A program made the position numbers and the translations under genes. A stretch of DNA of 64,000 nucleotides from Bifidobacterium sp. (GTDB lineage: Bacteria > Actinomycetota > Actinomycetes > Actinomycetales > Bifidobacteriaceae). Of the stretch, positions 1 to 7,736 are shown piece by piece. Position 1 is the first letter of the stretch. Every line of letters begins with the position of its first letter. Below the pieces are notes generated by a model, which was given only the letters and a program-made list of their open reading frames with translations, was not told the DNA's origin and did not search any database. The stretch is from assembly GCA_024104275.1 (NCBI GenBank), contig JAGGHK010000002.1, positions 109,993 through 173,992 of the forward strand. The letters are read 5' to 3'.

Positions 1-2
1 CT

Positions 3-16
3 CTTGGTGCGCCAAG
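3..16. repeat. Palindrome CTTGGTGCGCCAAG, single copy at window edge
   Basis: This is a 14-bp palindrome with one mismatch (T for C at position 8) relative to CTTGGCGCGCCAAG, the motif of the three arrays at 19.66, 35.65 and 57.5 kb. The flank reads AAGAGGTA, which matches the flank of the last copy in the 35.7 kb and 57.7 kb arrays, so this is probably the right-hand end of another array that continues outside the window. That continuation is an inference. Confidence 0.7.
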
Positions 17-126
17 AGGTACTAAATAAGGCAAAAGGCTGTGCGTACCATCGATTCCTGGTATGCAGAGCCTTAGTTAATATAAATGGCGAAACGATAA
101 TCGTCTCCGCGCGAGAAAACCCAGTG

Positions 127-462
127 TTACTTGCCGGTCATTTCCTCGTAGATGCGCTTGCAATCCGGGCAAACCGGATACTGCGACGGATCGTGCTTGG
201 GAACCCAGATCTTGCCGCACAGCGCCACCACAGGTCGCCCGGTAAGCTGAGACTCGCGCATGCGGTCGCGCGAAACGTAGTGGGCGAAGCGATCGGCATC
301 GCCGTCATCGCTGCGTTTGGTCTCCTCGTCGGTTTCAGGACGTTCCAAAACCGCCGTCCCAGCTCCGGAATCCGGATCTTGGTGAGGATTTTCGAATCCA
401 GTGGCGTCACGCCAATCGCCCGACCACCTGGTGACATCAAATCCATCGAAAAAGTCAGTCAT
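127..462 (-). CDS. DUF3039 family small protein
   Basis: This encodes 111 residues. The C-terminal half (about residues 58-108) has the features of the actinobacterial DUF3039 family: a HYVSRDR segment, VVALCGKIWVP, and a second cysteine pair in YPVCPDCKRIYEE. The three cysteines C83, C98 and C101 suggest metal binding, which is inferred. The first 55 residues are acidic and low in complexity. The start at 462 is preceded on the minus strand by a GGAGACG-like ribosome binding site. The function of the family is unknown. It is divergent from coaD, with 264 bp between the starts. No operon partner is visible inside the window. Confidence 0.85.
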   Translation of the reverse strand: MTDFFDGFDVTRWSGDWRDATGFENPHQDPDSGAGTAVLERPETDEETKRSDDGDADRFAHYVSRDRMRESQLTGRPVVALCGKIWVPKHDPSQYPVCPDCKRIYEEMTGK

Positions 463-726
463 AACGTCTCCTTATCCGACTATCCGAATCCGGTCATCTT
501 AATCCGACTACCCGGCCATCCAGCTATACATCACATATCGAAATACTGCATATATCATAACGTCGGCGGTTTACCACAAGTAACGATTCACCCGTCATTC
601 ATCTCTCGGCATTACGTCCGATTCGTTCGTTGTTGATTTGGGGGAAAATCATCCGGTTGAATTCCAGTGCCACGGTGCAGACCCGAATAAAGCCCGAAAA
701 TCAGCGTCAGGCGTTATCCTTTAAAT
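463..726. other. Divergent intergenic region DUF3039/coaD
   Basis: This 264-bp stretch lies between two divergent starts, so it should hold a promoter for each. The short motif ATCCGACTA occurs twice (about 474-482 and 501-509). No convincing hairpin, RNA gene or consensus promoter was seen. The apparent ORF running rightward through this region is the shadow of the minus-strand gene. Confidence 0.4.
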
Positions 727-1221
727 ATGACTATTGCAGTGTGCCCAGGCTCGTATGATCCGGTCACGACAGGGCATTTGGACGTGATCGAACGCAGTGC
801 GCGCATTTTCGAAACGGTTCACGTCGTCGTGGCCGTAAATTCCGCGAAAACCCCGATATTTTCGGAAAAGACCCGTGTGGACGTCATCAAGCGAGCGTTG
901 GTAAAAGACGGATATCCGAATGTGATAGTAGCTTCGACCGACGGATTGATCACGGATTATTGCACCAAGGTCGGCGCATCGGTCATCGTCAAGGGCCTGC
1001 GGCAGAACGGCGACTACGAGGCCGAGCTGGGGATGGCGTTGGTCAACCGCAAACTTTCCGGCGTTGAAACCATGTTCCTGCCCGCGAACCCGATACTTGA
1101 GCACATTTCCAGCACCATCGTCAAGGACGTGGCACGTCACGGCGGCGACGTCACCGGCATGGTGCCCGATTGCGTGGTCGGCATGCTCGCCGAACAACTT
1201 CAAAAAGAAAAGAGCCAATGA
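727..1221 (+). CDS. coaD: Phosphopantetheine adenylyltransferase
   Basis: CoaD transfers AMP from ATP to 4'-phosphopantetheine, giving dephospho-CoA, the penultimate step of coenzyme A synthesis in the cytoplasm. The protein has 164 residues, normal for the family (about 160). The N-terminal nucleotidyltransferase signature [15 protein letters not shown] (residues 8-22) contains the TxGH motif. The C-terminal part has the expected [16 protein letters not shown] segment (about 128-143), matching the ISSS-R region of CoaD. Its stop codon overlaps the ATG of the next gene (ATGATG/TGA at 1218-1223), so the two are translationally coupled. Identification is firm. Confidence 0.96.
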   Translation: MTIAVCPGSYDPVTTGHLDVIERSARIFETVHVVVAVNSAKTPIFSEKTRVDVIKRALVKDGYPNVIVASTDGLITDYCTKVGASVIVKGLRQNGDYEAELGMALVNRKLSGVETMFLPANPILEHISSTIVKDVARHGGDVTGMVPDCVVGMLAEQLQKEKSQ

Positions 1222-2102
1222 TGGCGGACGACAAGAACCTCAGCGACGAGGAAGACGATACCCTTTCCAAGGTCATTCCAATCGACGACCTTTCACCGAA
1301 TCACGATGAAGAGGACGGGGACTCCAGCAAGCCCGCCGACAGCGACGAAACCAAAGATAATGCCGTCGTAGACGACAACAATAGTCCGGAAGCCGCGAAA
1401 ACCGCCAAGCCGTTTTTCGCGTCGCCAACCGAGCTTCCGGATCTGCGAGAACATCACGACGAAACGTCCGCGGATGACGACGATTCCATTGACAGTTCCG
1501 ACGATGCAGATAACGCCGAAAGCAAAAGCCGCGACGAATTCACGACGGTCTATGACATCATCGACCAGATGAGCGCCGCCGTCGAGGAGACCAAGTCGAG
1601 CATCTTCGCGCCCGGCATGGTGCGTCTCGACCGCGACGAGTTCCTCGACCAGCTTGGCCAGCTCAAAGCCATGCTCCCCGTCCAGCTCGAACGCGCGTCC
1701 TCGTTGATGCGCGAGGCCGAGCGCAGACTGCAGAACGCGCAGAGCCAGGCCCAGGCCATCGTCACCAAGGCGCAAAGCCAGGCGGCGCAGATCAGGCAGA
1801 ACGCCGAGGAACAGGCCCAGATTCTTGCCGGCCAGGAACGTGTCGTCGACATCGCGCAGCAAAAGGCCCGCGTGATCATGGACGACGCCCAAACCAAGTC
1901 GACCAAGCTCATGCAAGGCGCCAACGCCTATTGCGCCGACGTGATGAAGGCCCTGAAAGACCAAGTCAGCACTTATGACCGTGACATCCGCAATGGCATC
2001 GACGTGATCGACAAGCGCCAGCACGAGGCAGCGGCACAGCTGGAAGCAACCCAAGCCGACGCTCTCGCCAACAATCAGACGCCGTCGAAGAAAACCGAAT
2101 AA
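1218..2102 (+). CDS. SepIVA/DivIVA-like coiled-coil cell division protein
   Basis: I chose the start at 1218 (MMADDKN), or the next ATG at 1221, because it overlaps the coaD stop; the upstream in-frame codons lie inside coaD. The protein of about 294 residues has a very acidic, disordered first third. From residue 105 it contains [17 protein letters not shown] and then a long Ala/Gln/Glu coiled coil (about 145-265). In mycobacteria the gene next to the DUF177 gene and rnc is sepIVA, a DivIVA-domain protein of septation, and here the order is coaD, this gene, DUF177, rpmF, rnc. The SepIVA assignment rests on that synteny plus the coiled-coil profile. A role in septum or envelope growth is inferred. 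Confidence 0.65.
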   Translation: MMADDKNLSDEEDDTLSKVIPIDDLSPNHDEEDGDSSKPADSDETKDNAVVDDNNSPEAAKTAKPFFASPTELPDLREHHDETSADDDDSIDSSDDADNAESKSRDEFTTVYDIIDQMSAAVEETKSSIFAPGMVRLDRDEFLDQLGQLKAMLPVQLERASSLMREAERRLQNAQSQAQAIVTKAQSQAAQIRQNAEEQAQILAGQERVVDIAQQKARVIMDDAQTKSTKLMQGANAYCADVMKALKDQVSTYDRDIRNGIDVIDKRQHEAAAQLEATQADALANNQTPSKKTE

Positions 2103-2108
2103 CGTAAA

Positions 2109-2146
2109 CAGATACAACATATCCAGATACAAACAGACAGATACAA
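2109..2146 (+). repeat. Three near-tandem copies of CAGATACAA
   Basis: CAGATACAA begins at 2109, 2124 and 2138, giving spacings of 15 and 14 bp in the gap between the SepIVA-like gene and the DUF177 gene. No function is known. The repeats could be slippage products. Confidence 0.6.
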
Positions 2147-2177
2147 CCAGCCAGATTCGAAAGAACGATAACGATAT

Positions 2178-2801
2178 ATGAGCAGACCTGAAGATTCGCA
2201 ATGGGCCGTGAGCGTGGGCCAGATCATCTCGCGCCCCGGCCAGAGCAAAGCCGTTGACGCCGATTTTCCCGCCCCCAGCGGCATCGGAGACAACGTCGTC
2301 GGGGTGAAGGAGGGCGCGCCGGTCAAGGTGAGTGGCTCCTTCGATTCCATCGTCGACGGGCTGATTTTCACCGGACGCTTCGATGCCCCGGTTCACGCCG
2401 AATGCGTGCGCTGCCTGACCCCGATCAAGCGCGACTGGAGCATGGACGTCACCGCGTTCTTCCCCTATGATTCCGCCAAAGCGAGCGTCAACCAAGACAA
2501 CGGGCGCGGCAAGCACGACGAAGACATCGACATCATCGCCGGAGAGGACGAGTCGGAAGACACCTACCCGCTAAGTGCCGATTGCAATTTCGCCGACCTC
2601 GAAGCGCTCCTGCGCGACATATTGGTGGAGAACCTGCCGTTGCAACCGCTGTGCAAGCCGGATTGCAAGGGCCTGTGCCCGCAATGCGGAACCAATCTCA
2701 ATGAACATCCCGACCACCATCACGACGTGGTCGACAACCGTTTCGCGGCTCTGGCCGGTCTCAAGGCCGAGCTCGAAAAGGAAGAGGAAGAGCGCAAATA
2801 G
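2178..2801 (+). CDS. DUF177 (YceD-like) protein
   Basis: This 207-residue protein belongs to the DUF177/YceD family, which lies almost universally directly upstream of rpmF. In E. coli and plants the family is linked to 23S rRNA accumulation or ribosome assembly. The sequence shows the family cysteines: CVRC at about residues 75-78, and near the C-terminus CKPDCKGLCPQCGTNLNEHP (about 157-176), a likely zinc-binding site. The acidic stretch at about 105-130 is typical for actinobacterial members. It is followed 72 bp later by rpmF, which supports the call. The exact molecular function is not known. Confidence 0.9.
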   Translation: MSRPEDSQWAVSVGQIISRPGQSKAVDADFPAPSGIGDNVVGVKEGAPVKVSGSFDSIVDGLIFTGRFDAPVHAECVRCLTPIKRDWSMDVTAFFPYDSAKASVNQDNGRGKHDEDIDIIAGEDESEDTYPLSADCNFADLEALLRDILVENLPLQPLCKPDCKGLCPQCGTNLNEHPDHHHDVVDNRFAALAGLKAELEKEEEERK

Positions 2802-2873
2802 CGCTTGTACCGAGATTGCGTTAGACTTGTCTACGCTTAAGCTCAAATTGTTCGAACGAAATAGAGGAATACC

Positions 2874-3068
2874 ATGGCACTGCCAAAGTACAAGACTTCG
2901 CGAGCCAACACGCATTCGCGCCGCTCCAACTGGAAGGCCAGCGCGGCCAAGACCGTCGCCTGCCCCAATTGTGGTGCGCCGACCCTGCCGCACATGGCTT
3001 GCCCGAGCTGCGGTTCGTTCCGCGGCCGCGTCTATCGCGAGGCTATCAGCAAGTCGCTGAGCAAGTGA
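2874..3068 (+). CDS. rpmF: 50S ribosomal protein L32
   Basis: This 64-residue L32 has the standard beginning [18 protein letters not shown] and a zinc-ribbon with CPNCG (about residues 34-38) and CPSCG (about 47-51). It is therefore the cysteine-containing, zinc-binding form. A good ribosome binding site (GAGGAAT) precedes the ATG. It lies between the DUF177 gene and rnc, as in most actinobacteria. A GC-rich hairpin follows immediately, so read-through into rnc may be limited. Confidence 0.97.
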   Translation: MALPKYKTSRANTHSRRSNWKASAAKTVACPNCGAPTLPHMACPSCGSFRGRVYREAISKSLSK

Positions 3069-3082
3069 AACGCTAGCAAATA

Positions 3083-3114
3083 AAAGCCCTGCCATCGACG
3101 GGTGGCGGGGCTTT
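3083..3114 (+). terminator. Hairpin after rpmF
   Basis: A 12-bp arm AAAGCCCTGCCA at 3083-3094 pairs with TGGCGGGGCTTT at 3103-3114 (one G-U pair) around an 8-nt loop. The T-run is only three bases, so it may act as a partial terminator or as an mRNA 3' stabiliser between rpmF and rnc. Confidence 0.6.
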
Positions 3115-3136
3115 CGCATCTCTGAAATAAGGAATT

Positions 3137-3952
3137 ATGCCTCAAAATACCGGTACCGACACCACTTCAGAAACAGCTGAAACGGCTGATACAACCGAAA
3201 TGCCGAGTCCACAGCAGGAACTGCTCAGCCGGCTGGGGACCACACTTTCGCCGGATCTGCTGGTGCAGGCTCTCACCCATCGCTCGTTCTCGCACGAGCA
3301 CGAAGGAGCGCCGAACTACGAACGATTGGAGTTCCTCGGCGATGCCGTGCTCGAGTTCGTTTCCACCGAAACGTTGTATCGTGTCCACCCGGATATGAAC
3401 GAGGGCCAGCTGGCGAAGATGCGGGCGATGGCCGTTTCGGAAAAGGCGCTTTCGCAAATCGCACGCGAAAAGCTTCAGGTAGGCCCATATATCCTGCTTG
3501 GTCACGGTGAGGCCGAATCTGGAGGTGCCGAGAAGAGCTCGATTCTCTGCGACATCGTCGAATCGCTGATCGGAGCGACATTCGTGGAACACGGCATTGA
3601 CGAGGCTCGTAAAGTCGTGCATCATCTGGTCGACGACGAACTGAAGAAGGTTGCCACCGAGGGGCCGGCGTTGGATTGGAAGACCTCGCTGACCGTCAAG
3701 GCGCACGGTATGGGTCTCGAGGATCCGCGCTATCGCATGGCCGTTTCCGGACCGGAATATGCGCAGGTTTTCACCGCGCGCGCCGTTGTCGGAGACGATG
3801 ACGAAGTGCTCGGAGTGGGTACCGGCTCCAGCAAGCGCAAGGCCCAGCTTGCCGCCGCAAAGGTCGCTTGGACGGAATTGGACACGAATCCAAGCAAGCA
3901 TCCGGCCAAAAAGCACCATCGTCAGGGCGATGCCAAATCGCAACGAAAATAA
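3137..3952 (+). CDS. rnc: Ribonuclease III
   Basis: RNase III cuts double-stranded RNA, mainly rRNA precursors and structured mRNAs. The protein has 271 residues. The catalytic signature ERLEFLGDAVLE lies at about residues 62-73, and the second acidic motif is DIVESLIGA (about 139-147). A C-terminal double-stranded RNA binding domain starts at DWKTSLTVKAHG (about 180) and ends with KRKAQLAAAKVAW. The first 25 residues are Thr-rich and the last 20 are basic, both outside the conserved core. A ribosome binding site AAGGAA precedes the ATG. Position after rpmF is conserved in actinobacteria. Confidence 0.95.
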   Translation: MPQNTGTDTTSETAETADTTEMPSPQQELLSRLGTTLSPDLLVQALTHRSFSHEHEGAPNYERLEFLGDAVLEFVSTETLYRVHPDMNEGQLAKMRAMAVSEKALSQIAREKLQVGPYILLGHGEAESGGAEKSSILCDIVESLIGATFVEHGIDEARKVVHHLVDDELKKVATEGPALDWKTSLTVKAHGMGLEDPRYRMAVSGPEYAQVFTARAVVGDDDEVLGVGTGSSKRKAQLAAAKVAWTELDTNPSKHPAKKHHRQGDAKSQRK

Positions 3953-4020
3953 CGATTCTTCGATAATTCTCGAATCCCAAAAGTTCCCGACACCCCGCCA
4001 ATATTTGGGCAATAAGCGAT

Positions 4021-4045
4021 TTGCGCGTGCGCAAGGCATTATGAT
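4021..4045 (+). promoter_or_regulatory. Palindrome and possible -10 upstream of ilvB
   Basis: TTGCGC-GT-GCGCAA (4021-4034) is a perfect 6-bp-arm dyad. It is followed at 4040-4045 by TATGAT, a plausible -10 hexamer. If used, the leader before ilvB would be about 130 nt. I saw no T-box and no Ile/Leu/Val-rich leader peptide. The promoter role is inferred. Confidence 0.35.
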
Positions 4046-4183
4046 ATCTACCAAATCGGCATAGCGCCGCGGGCTGCCAAGAACGGTCGAAGCAAACGCC
4101 GAGCGTCATCACCATGCGGACGTACACCATACGCAGCAGGCCAGAGGACAATCCTTATAAACCCGAGCAGAGATAGAGGAACG

Positions 4184-6136
4184 ATGGTGTCACCAACGCC
4201 TTTACAGGCATTCAGCGCGGTGCCGAAAGCACCGAAAAGCAACAAGCAGACTCTCATAGACGGCGAGAAGATGACCGGCGCGCAGGCGCTGATCCGCACG
4301 CTGGAAGATTTGGGCGTACAGGACGTTTTCGGCATTCCGGGCGGCGCGATTCTGCCGGTTTATCATCAGATTCATGACGACACCAAGTTCCGTTTCGTGC
4401 TGATGCGCCACGAGCAGGCCGCCGGGCACGCCGCCGAAGGATACGCCGTGGCCACCGGGCGTGTGGGCGTGTGCATCGTCACCTCCGGGCCAGGGGCGAC
4501 CAATATGGTCACGCCTATCGCCGACGCGAATATGGATTCGGTGCCGTTGGTCGTCATTTCCGGGCAGGTCGGCGTGGATGCCATCGGCACGGATGCCTTC
4601 CAGGAGGCCGATACCGTTGGTATTACGTATCCGGTGGTGAAGCATTCCTACCTGGTCACCGACGCGCAGGACATTCCGCGCGTACTCGCCGAAGCGCACT
4701 ATATCGCGCGTACCGGCCGCCCCGGGCCTGTCGTGGTCGACGTTTCGAAAACCGCTCAGGTCGGCGACATGTATTACACATGGCCGCAAAAGCTGCTGCT
4801 TCCCGGCTATAACCCGACCACCAAACCACATGGCCACGTGCTGCACGAGGCCGCGAAACTCTTCGAGCAGTCATATCGCCCGGTGCTATACGTCGGCGGC
4901 GGCGCAGCACGTTCCAACGCCGGGGCGCAGGTCAAGGAACTGGCCGATCTGACCGACTCCCCCATCGTCACCACGCTTCCTGCCCGCGGCATCGTTCCGG
5001 ATTCCGACCCGAAAGTGCTCGGAATGCTCGGCATGCACGGCACTTTGGCCGCAACCGCAGCGACGCAGAAATGCGACCTGCTGGTGGCCATCGGCGCGCG
5101 CTTCGACGACCGAGTAACCGGCAAGATGGAGGCTTTCGCCCCCGCAGCCCGCGTCGTTCATATCGACATCGACCCCGCGGAAATCGGCAAGCGCCGTCAG
5201 CCCGACGTCCCTATCGTCGGCGATGTGGCAGAAGTGCTCGACGCGCTGAACGCCGAAATCAAGCGGGACCAGGCCATCCAAGGCAAGCCGAATCTCGCAG
5301 CCTGGTGGAAGCTTATCAACTCGTGGCGCGAAAAGTACCCGATGGAATATGACGAGAAGACACCGGACGGGTCACTTTCCCCGCAGTGGGTCGTGGAGGA
5401 GCTTTCGCGCCAGGCTGCGCCTTCCACCATTTGGGTTTCGGGCGTGGGCCAACACCAGATGTGGGCCTCGCAGCTTATCGATTTCGAAAATCCGCATTCC
5501 TGGATTTCCTCGGGAGGGCTGGGAACCATGGGCTTTGGACTGCCTGCCGCCATCGGCGCGCGCGTCGGTTCCGCTCGCGATTTCGGAGGCAAGAAGCCGG
5601 TCTGGCTCATCGACGGCGACGGCAGTTTCCAGATGACCTCCGAAGAGCTGGCGGCCGCGTTCATCGACAATGCGCCGGTGAAAATCGCGATTCTCAACAA
5701 TTCCGTTTACGGCATGGTCCGCCAGTGGCAGACGCTCTTCTACGACAGGCATTATTCGCAGACCAGCATCCAGGACGGCGAAAACACCGAAGACATCGTC
5801 AACGTCCCCGATTTCGTCAAGCTCGCCGAGGCGTATAGCTGCGTCGGCATCCGGGCCACGACGCAGGAAGAGGCGAAAGCCGCCATCAAACGTGCCAACG
5901 AAATCAACGACCGGCCGGTGCTGATCGACTTCCGCGTTTACAAGGACGCGATGGTCTGGCCGATGGTGTCCGCCGGGCAATCCAACGACACCGTGACCTA
6001 CAAACCGGGCGTGCAGCCGCTTTTGCATCATGATTCGACGGACCGCGTTGCCGATAGCGACCGAGACGATAGCGATAACGGCAGTGAAGCCAAAGCCTCC
6101 GACACTGCGGCTGGCACTGAAACATCAGAAAAGTAA
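4184..6136 (+). CDS. ilvB: Acetolactate synthase, catalytic subunit
   Basis: This is the catalytic subunit of acetohydroxyacid synthase, which condenses pyruvate with pyruvate or 2-oxobutyrate in branched-chain amino acid synthesis. It has 650 residues. The conserved glutamate lies in RHEQAAGHAAEGYA (about 74-87), the central FAD-binding region starts near residue 215, and the thiamine-diphosphate motif GDGSF...NN lies at about 475-505. The start at 4184 has a good AGAGGAACG site. The last 45 residues are an acidic Asp/Ser tail not needed for the fold. The small subunit follows after 21 bp, so the genes form an operon. Confidence 0.96.
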   Translation: MVSPTPLQAFSAVPKAPKSNKQTLIDGEKMTGAQALIRTLEDLGVQDVFGIPGGAILPVYHQIHDDTKFRFVLMRHEQAAGHAAEGYAVATGRVGVCIVTSGPGATNMVTPIADANMDSVPLVVISGQVGVDAIGTDAFQEADTVGITYPVVKHSYLVTDAQDIPRVLAEAHYIARTGRPGPVVVDVSKTAQVGDMYYTWPQKLLLPGYNPTTKPHGHVLHEAAKLFEQSYRPVLYVGGGAARSNAGAQVKELADLTDSPIVTTLPARGIVPDSDPKVLGMLGMHGTLAATAATQKCDLLVAIGARFDDRVTGKMEAFAPAARVVHIDIDPAEIGKRRQPDVPIVGDVAEVLDALNAEIKRDQAIQGKPNLAAWWKLINSWREKYPMEYDEKTPDGSLSPQWVVEELSRQAAPSTIWVSGVGQHQMWASQLIDFENPHSWISSGGLGTMGFGLPAAIGARVGSARDFGGKKPVWLIDGDGSFQMTSEELAAAFIDNAPVKIAILNNSVYGMVRQWQTLFYDRHYSQTSIQDGENTEDIVNVPDFVKLAEAYSCVGIRATTQEEAKAAIKRANEINDRPVLIDFRVYKDAMVWPMVSAGQSNDTVTYKPGVQPLLHHDSTDRVADSDRDDSDNGSEAKASDTAAGTETSEK

Positions 6137-6157
6137 GGGTACGGCGAAAGGAATATC

Positions 6158-6712
6158 ATGGCAATTTATCCCGCATCCACTCCGCATAGCGAGCGTCACA
6201 CCCTGTCCGTCCTGGTCGAGAACCGCCCCGGCGTTTTGGCACGTATAGCAGGCCTCTTCGCCCGCCGCGCCTTCAACATCAACTCCCTTTCCGTCTCTCC
6301 TACCGAGCGCCCCGACATCTCGCGCGTCACCGTGACCGCCGACGTCGAGCAGGTGCCGCTGGAGCAGATCATCAAGCAGCTCAACAAGCTGCTCCACGTC
6401 CTGAAAATCGTCGACCTCGACAATACCGACGCCGTCCAGCGCGAGCTGGTGCTGATCAAGGTCGCGGCCAACGAGACGAACCGTTCCGACGTGCTTGAGA
6501 TCGTCCGCCTCTTCCGCGTGCGCGTAGTCGACGTGCACCCCGAGTCCCTGACCATCGAGGCCACCGGCGACGAGGGCAAGATCGACGCGCTGCTCGGGCT
6601 CTTGGACGACTACGGGGTCATCGAGCTGGTCCGTTCCGGCGCCGTCGCCGTGACCCGCGGCCCGCACGCCTTGAGCGAAAAGGTGGTCGGCAGCGAGATC
6701 ACCGGAAGGTGA
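6158..6712 (+). CDS. ilvN: Acetolactate synthase, regulatory small subunit
   Basis: This regulatory subunit mediates valine feedback inhibition and raises activity of the large subunit. It has 184 residues. An ACT domain lies at about residues 10-85, beginning HTLSVLVENRPGVLARIAGLF, followed by the conserved C-terminal half (LIKVAANETNRSDVLEI and later SGAVAVTRGPHAL). The length is normal for the actinobacterial long form. It is 21 bp after ilvB with a GAAAGGAA ribosome site, and a strong terminator follows it, so ilvBN is a two-gene unit. Confidence 0.95.
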   Translation: MAIYPASTPHSERHTLSVLVENRPGVLARIAGLFARRAFNINSLSVSPTERPDISRVTVTADVEQVPLEQIIKQLNKLLHVLKIVDLDNTDAVQRELVLIKVAANETNRSDVLEIVRLFRVRVVDVHPESLTIEATGDEGKIDALLGLLDDYGVIELVRSGAVAVTRGPHALSEKVVGSEITGR

Positions 6713-6738
6713 GAAGAATAGCTCTTAACAAATAATAA

Positions 6739-6781
6739 GTGGCTGTCGCTTTATCTCGATATGAGCGGCAACCACTTTTTT
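6739..6781 (+). terminator. Rho-independent terminator of ilvBN
   Basis: The 5' arm AGTGGCTGTCGCT pairs with AGCGGCAACCACT (13 bp with two G-U pairs), and a run of six T follows at 6776-6781. It separates ilvBN from the toxin-antitoxin genes. Confidence 0.88.
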
Positions 6782-6800
6782 AATTTGCATCTCTTTATAT

Positions 6801-6825
6801 TAGTGATATCATTTTGATATCACTA
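6801..6825 (+). promoter_or_regulatory. Operator/promoter of the FitAB-like pair
   Basis: TAGTGATATC (6801-6810) and GATATCACTA (6816-6825) form a perfect 10-bp inverted repeat with a 5-bp spacer. It ends 12 bp before the antitoxin ATG. A possible promoter, TTGCAT (6785-6790) and TATCAT (6807-6812) with 16 bp between, overlaps the repeat. Binding by the ribbon-helix-helix antitoxin would therefore block transcription. Autoregulation is inferred from the family; the repeat itself is directly visible. Confidence 0.8.
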
Positions 6826-6837
6826 AAGGAGGTATAT

Positions 6838-7107
6838 ATGGGATCACTGCTTATCAGAGACATCAACGACGAAAGTCTTGCCAAGCTGAAGAAAATCGCC
6901 AAAAAGCAGCATCGTTCCACAGAAGCCGAAGCGCGTTCCCTTGTTGAGGACTTTACCGCCGGTTTGTTAGTCAGCCACGAAGTCGAAGAAACAAACTTCT
7001 ACGACGAGCTCCGCGCCTATATGGAAAAGGAAGGCATTAAAGGCATCGACGATTTCGAGCTGCCTTTACGCACTGAAACCGCTGAACCTATGACGTTTGA
7101 GGAATAA
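6838..7107 (+). CDS. FitA/VapB-type ribbon-helix-helix antitoxin
   Basis: This encodes an 89-residue antitoxin. I chose ATG 6838 because it follows an exact AAAGGAGG site (6825-6832); the upstream in-frame codons lie inside the operator. The N-terminus SLLIRDINDESLAKLKKIAKKQHRSTEAEA is typical of FitA-type ribbon-helix-helix proteins (strand RDI, then two helices with the STEAEAR region at about 28-34). The acidic C-terminal part (about 50-89) should wrap and inhibit the toxin. It overlaps the toxin by one base (TAATG), so the two are translationally coupled. Base composition is more AT-rich than the flanking housekeeping genes, which suggests transfer. Confidence 0.87.
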   Translation: MGSLLIRDINDESLAKLKKIAKKQHRSTEAEARSLVEDFTAGLLVSHEVEETNFYDELRAYMEKEGIKGIDDFELPLRTETAEPMTFEE

Positions 7108-7520
7108 TGATTATTCTCGATACCAACGTCATCAGCGAACTCTATAAGCGCGAGCCGAACACCAAAGTCGTTCATTGGCTCAAACAGCAACCGGAATCAT
7201 CGCTTCGGCTTTCTTCGATAACCGTTGCCGAACTCCTTTACGGACTCGGTCTCATGCCAAACGGGAAAAAGAAACAAGACCTTGCCCGCCTAATTTCTCT
7301 AACTCTTTTGAAATATAACGGAAGAATCTTGCCATTTGATTCCAATGCAGCGATTATGTATGCAGAAATCGCGTCACAACGAAAACGTGCCGGACATAAT
7401 GTGGGTATCTGCGATACTCAAATCGCCGGCATTGCAAAATCACGGGAGTCGGCAATCGCCACAAGGAATGTCAAAGATTTTACAGACACCGGCATAGAAA
7501 TCATCAACCCTTGGAACTAA
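7107..7520 (+). CDS. PIN-domain toxin, FitB/VapC type
   Basis: This is a 137-residue PIN-domain ribonuclease. Members of the family cut tRNA or rRNA when freed from their antitoxin. The acidic residues expected for the metal site are visible: D5 in MIILDTNVISE, E42 in TVAELLYG, the aspartate of GICDTQIAG (about 102) and that of NVKDFTDTG (about 120-124), followed by IEIINPW, the usual FitB-type ending. It starts in the TAATG overlap with the antitoxin. All catalytic positions seem present, so the pair looks intact. The target is unknown. Confidence 0.9.
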   Translation: MIILDTNVISELYKREPNTKVVHWLKQQPESSLRLSSITVAELLYGLGLMPNGKKKQDLARLISLTLLKYNGRILPFDSNAAIMYAEIASQRKRAGHNVGICDTQIAGIAKSRESAIATRNVKDFTDTGIEIINPWN

Positions 7521-7530
7521 AGGAACAAGT

Positions 7531-7713
7531 ATGAATCAACGATGATTTAAACAGAACCAAGACGGCACTTGCGACATCACTTTTGACGTCAGCGACGAAA
7601 CGTTGGCAACACTCAAATCAATCGCCGCATATCTTCACACAACTCCAGAAACAATAGCTGATTGCGCGCTCTATCAACATGACAAAAAACTACGTTATGG
7701 GAAGACGAACTAG
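7531..7713 (+). pseudogene. Broken antitoxin-like gene with in-frame TGA
   Basis: An AGGAACA site precedes ATG 7531, but codon 5 (7543-7545) is TGA. The same frame then stays open for 55 codons up to TAG 7711-7713. The product would contain CDITFDVSDETLATLKSIAA and TTPETIADCALYQHDKK, with the strand-helix-helix look of a ribbon-helix-helix antitoxin and similarity in layout to the small protein at 16571. It is therefore probably a decayed antitoxin gene, although re-initiation at a downstream codon cannot be excluded. It starts 11 bp after the FitB-like toxin, so it may be the remnant of a second module. Confidence 0.6.
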
Positions 7714-7736
7714 ACCGTTAATAACGTCCAGAGCTT

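Noticed and set aside
3953-4183. T-box or leader-peptide attenuator before ilvB
   Set aside because: No T-box core sequence and no run of Ile, Leu or Val codons. The short reading frame at 4112 (MRTYTIRS...) lacks branched-chain codons in series.
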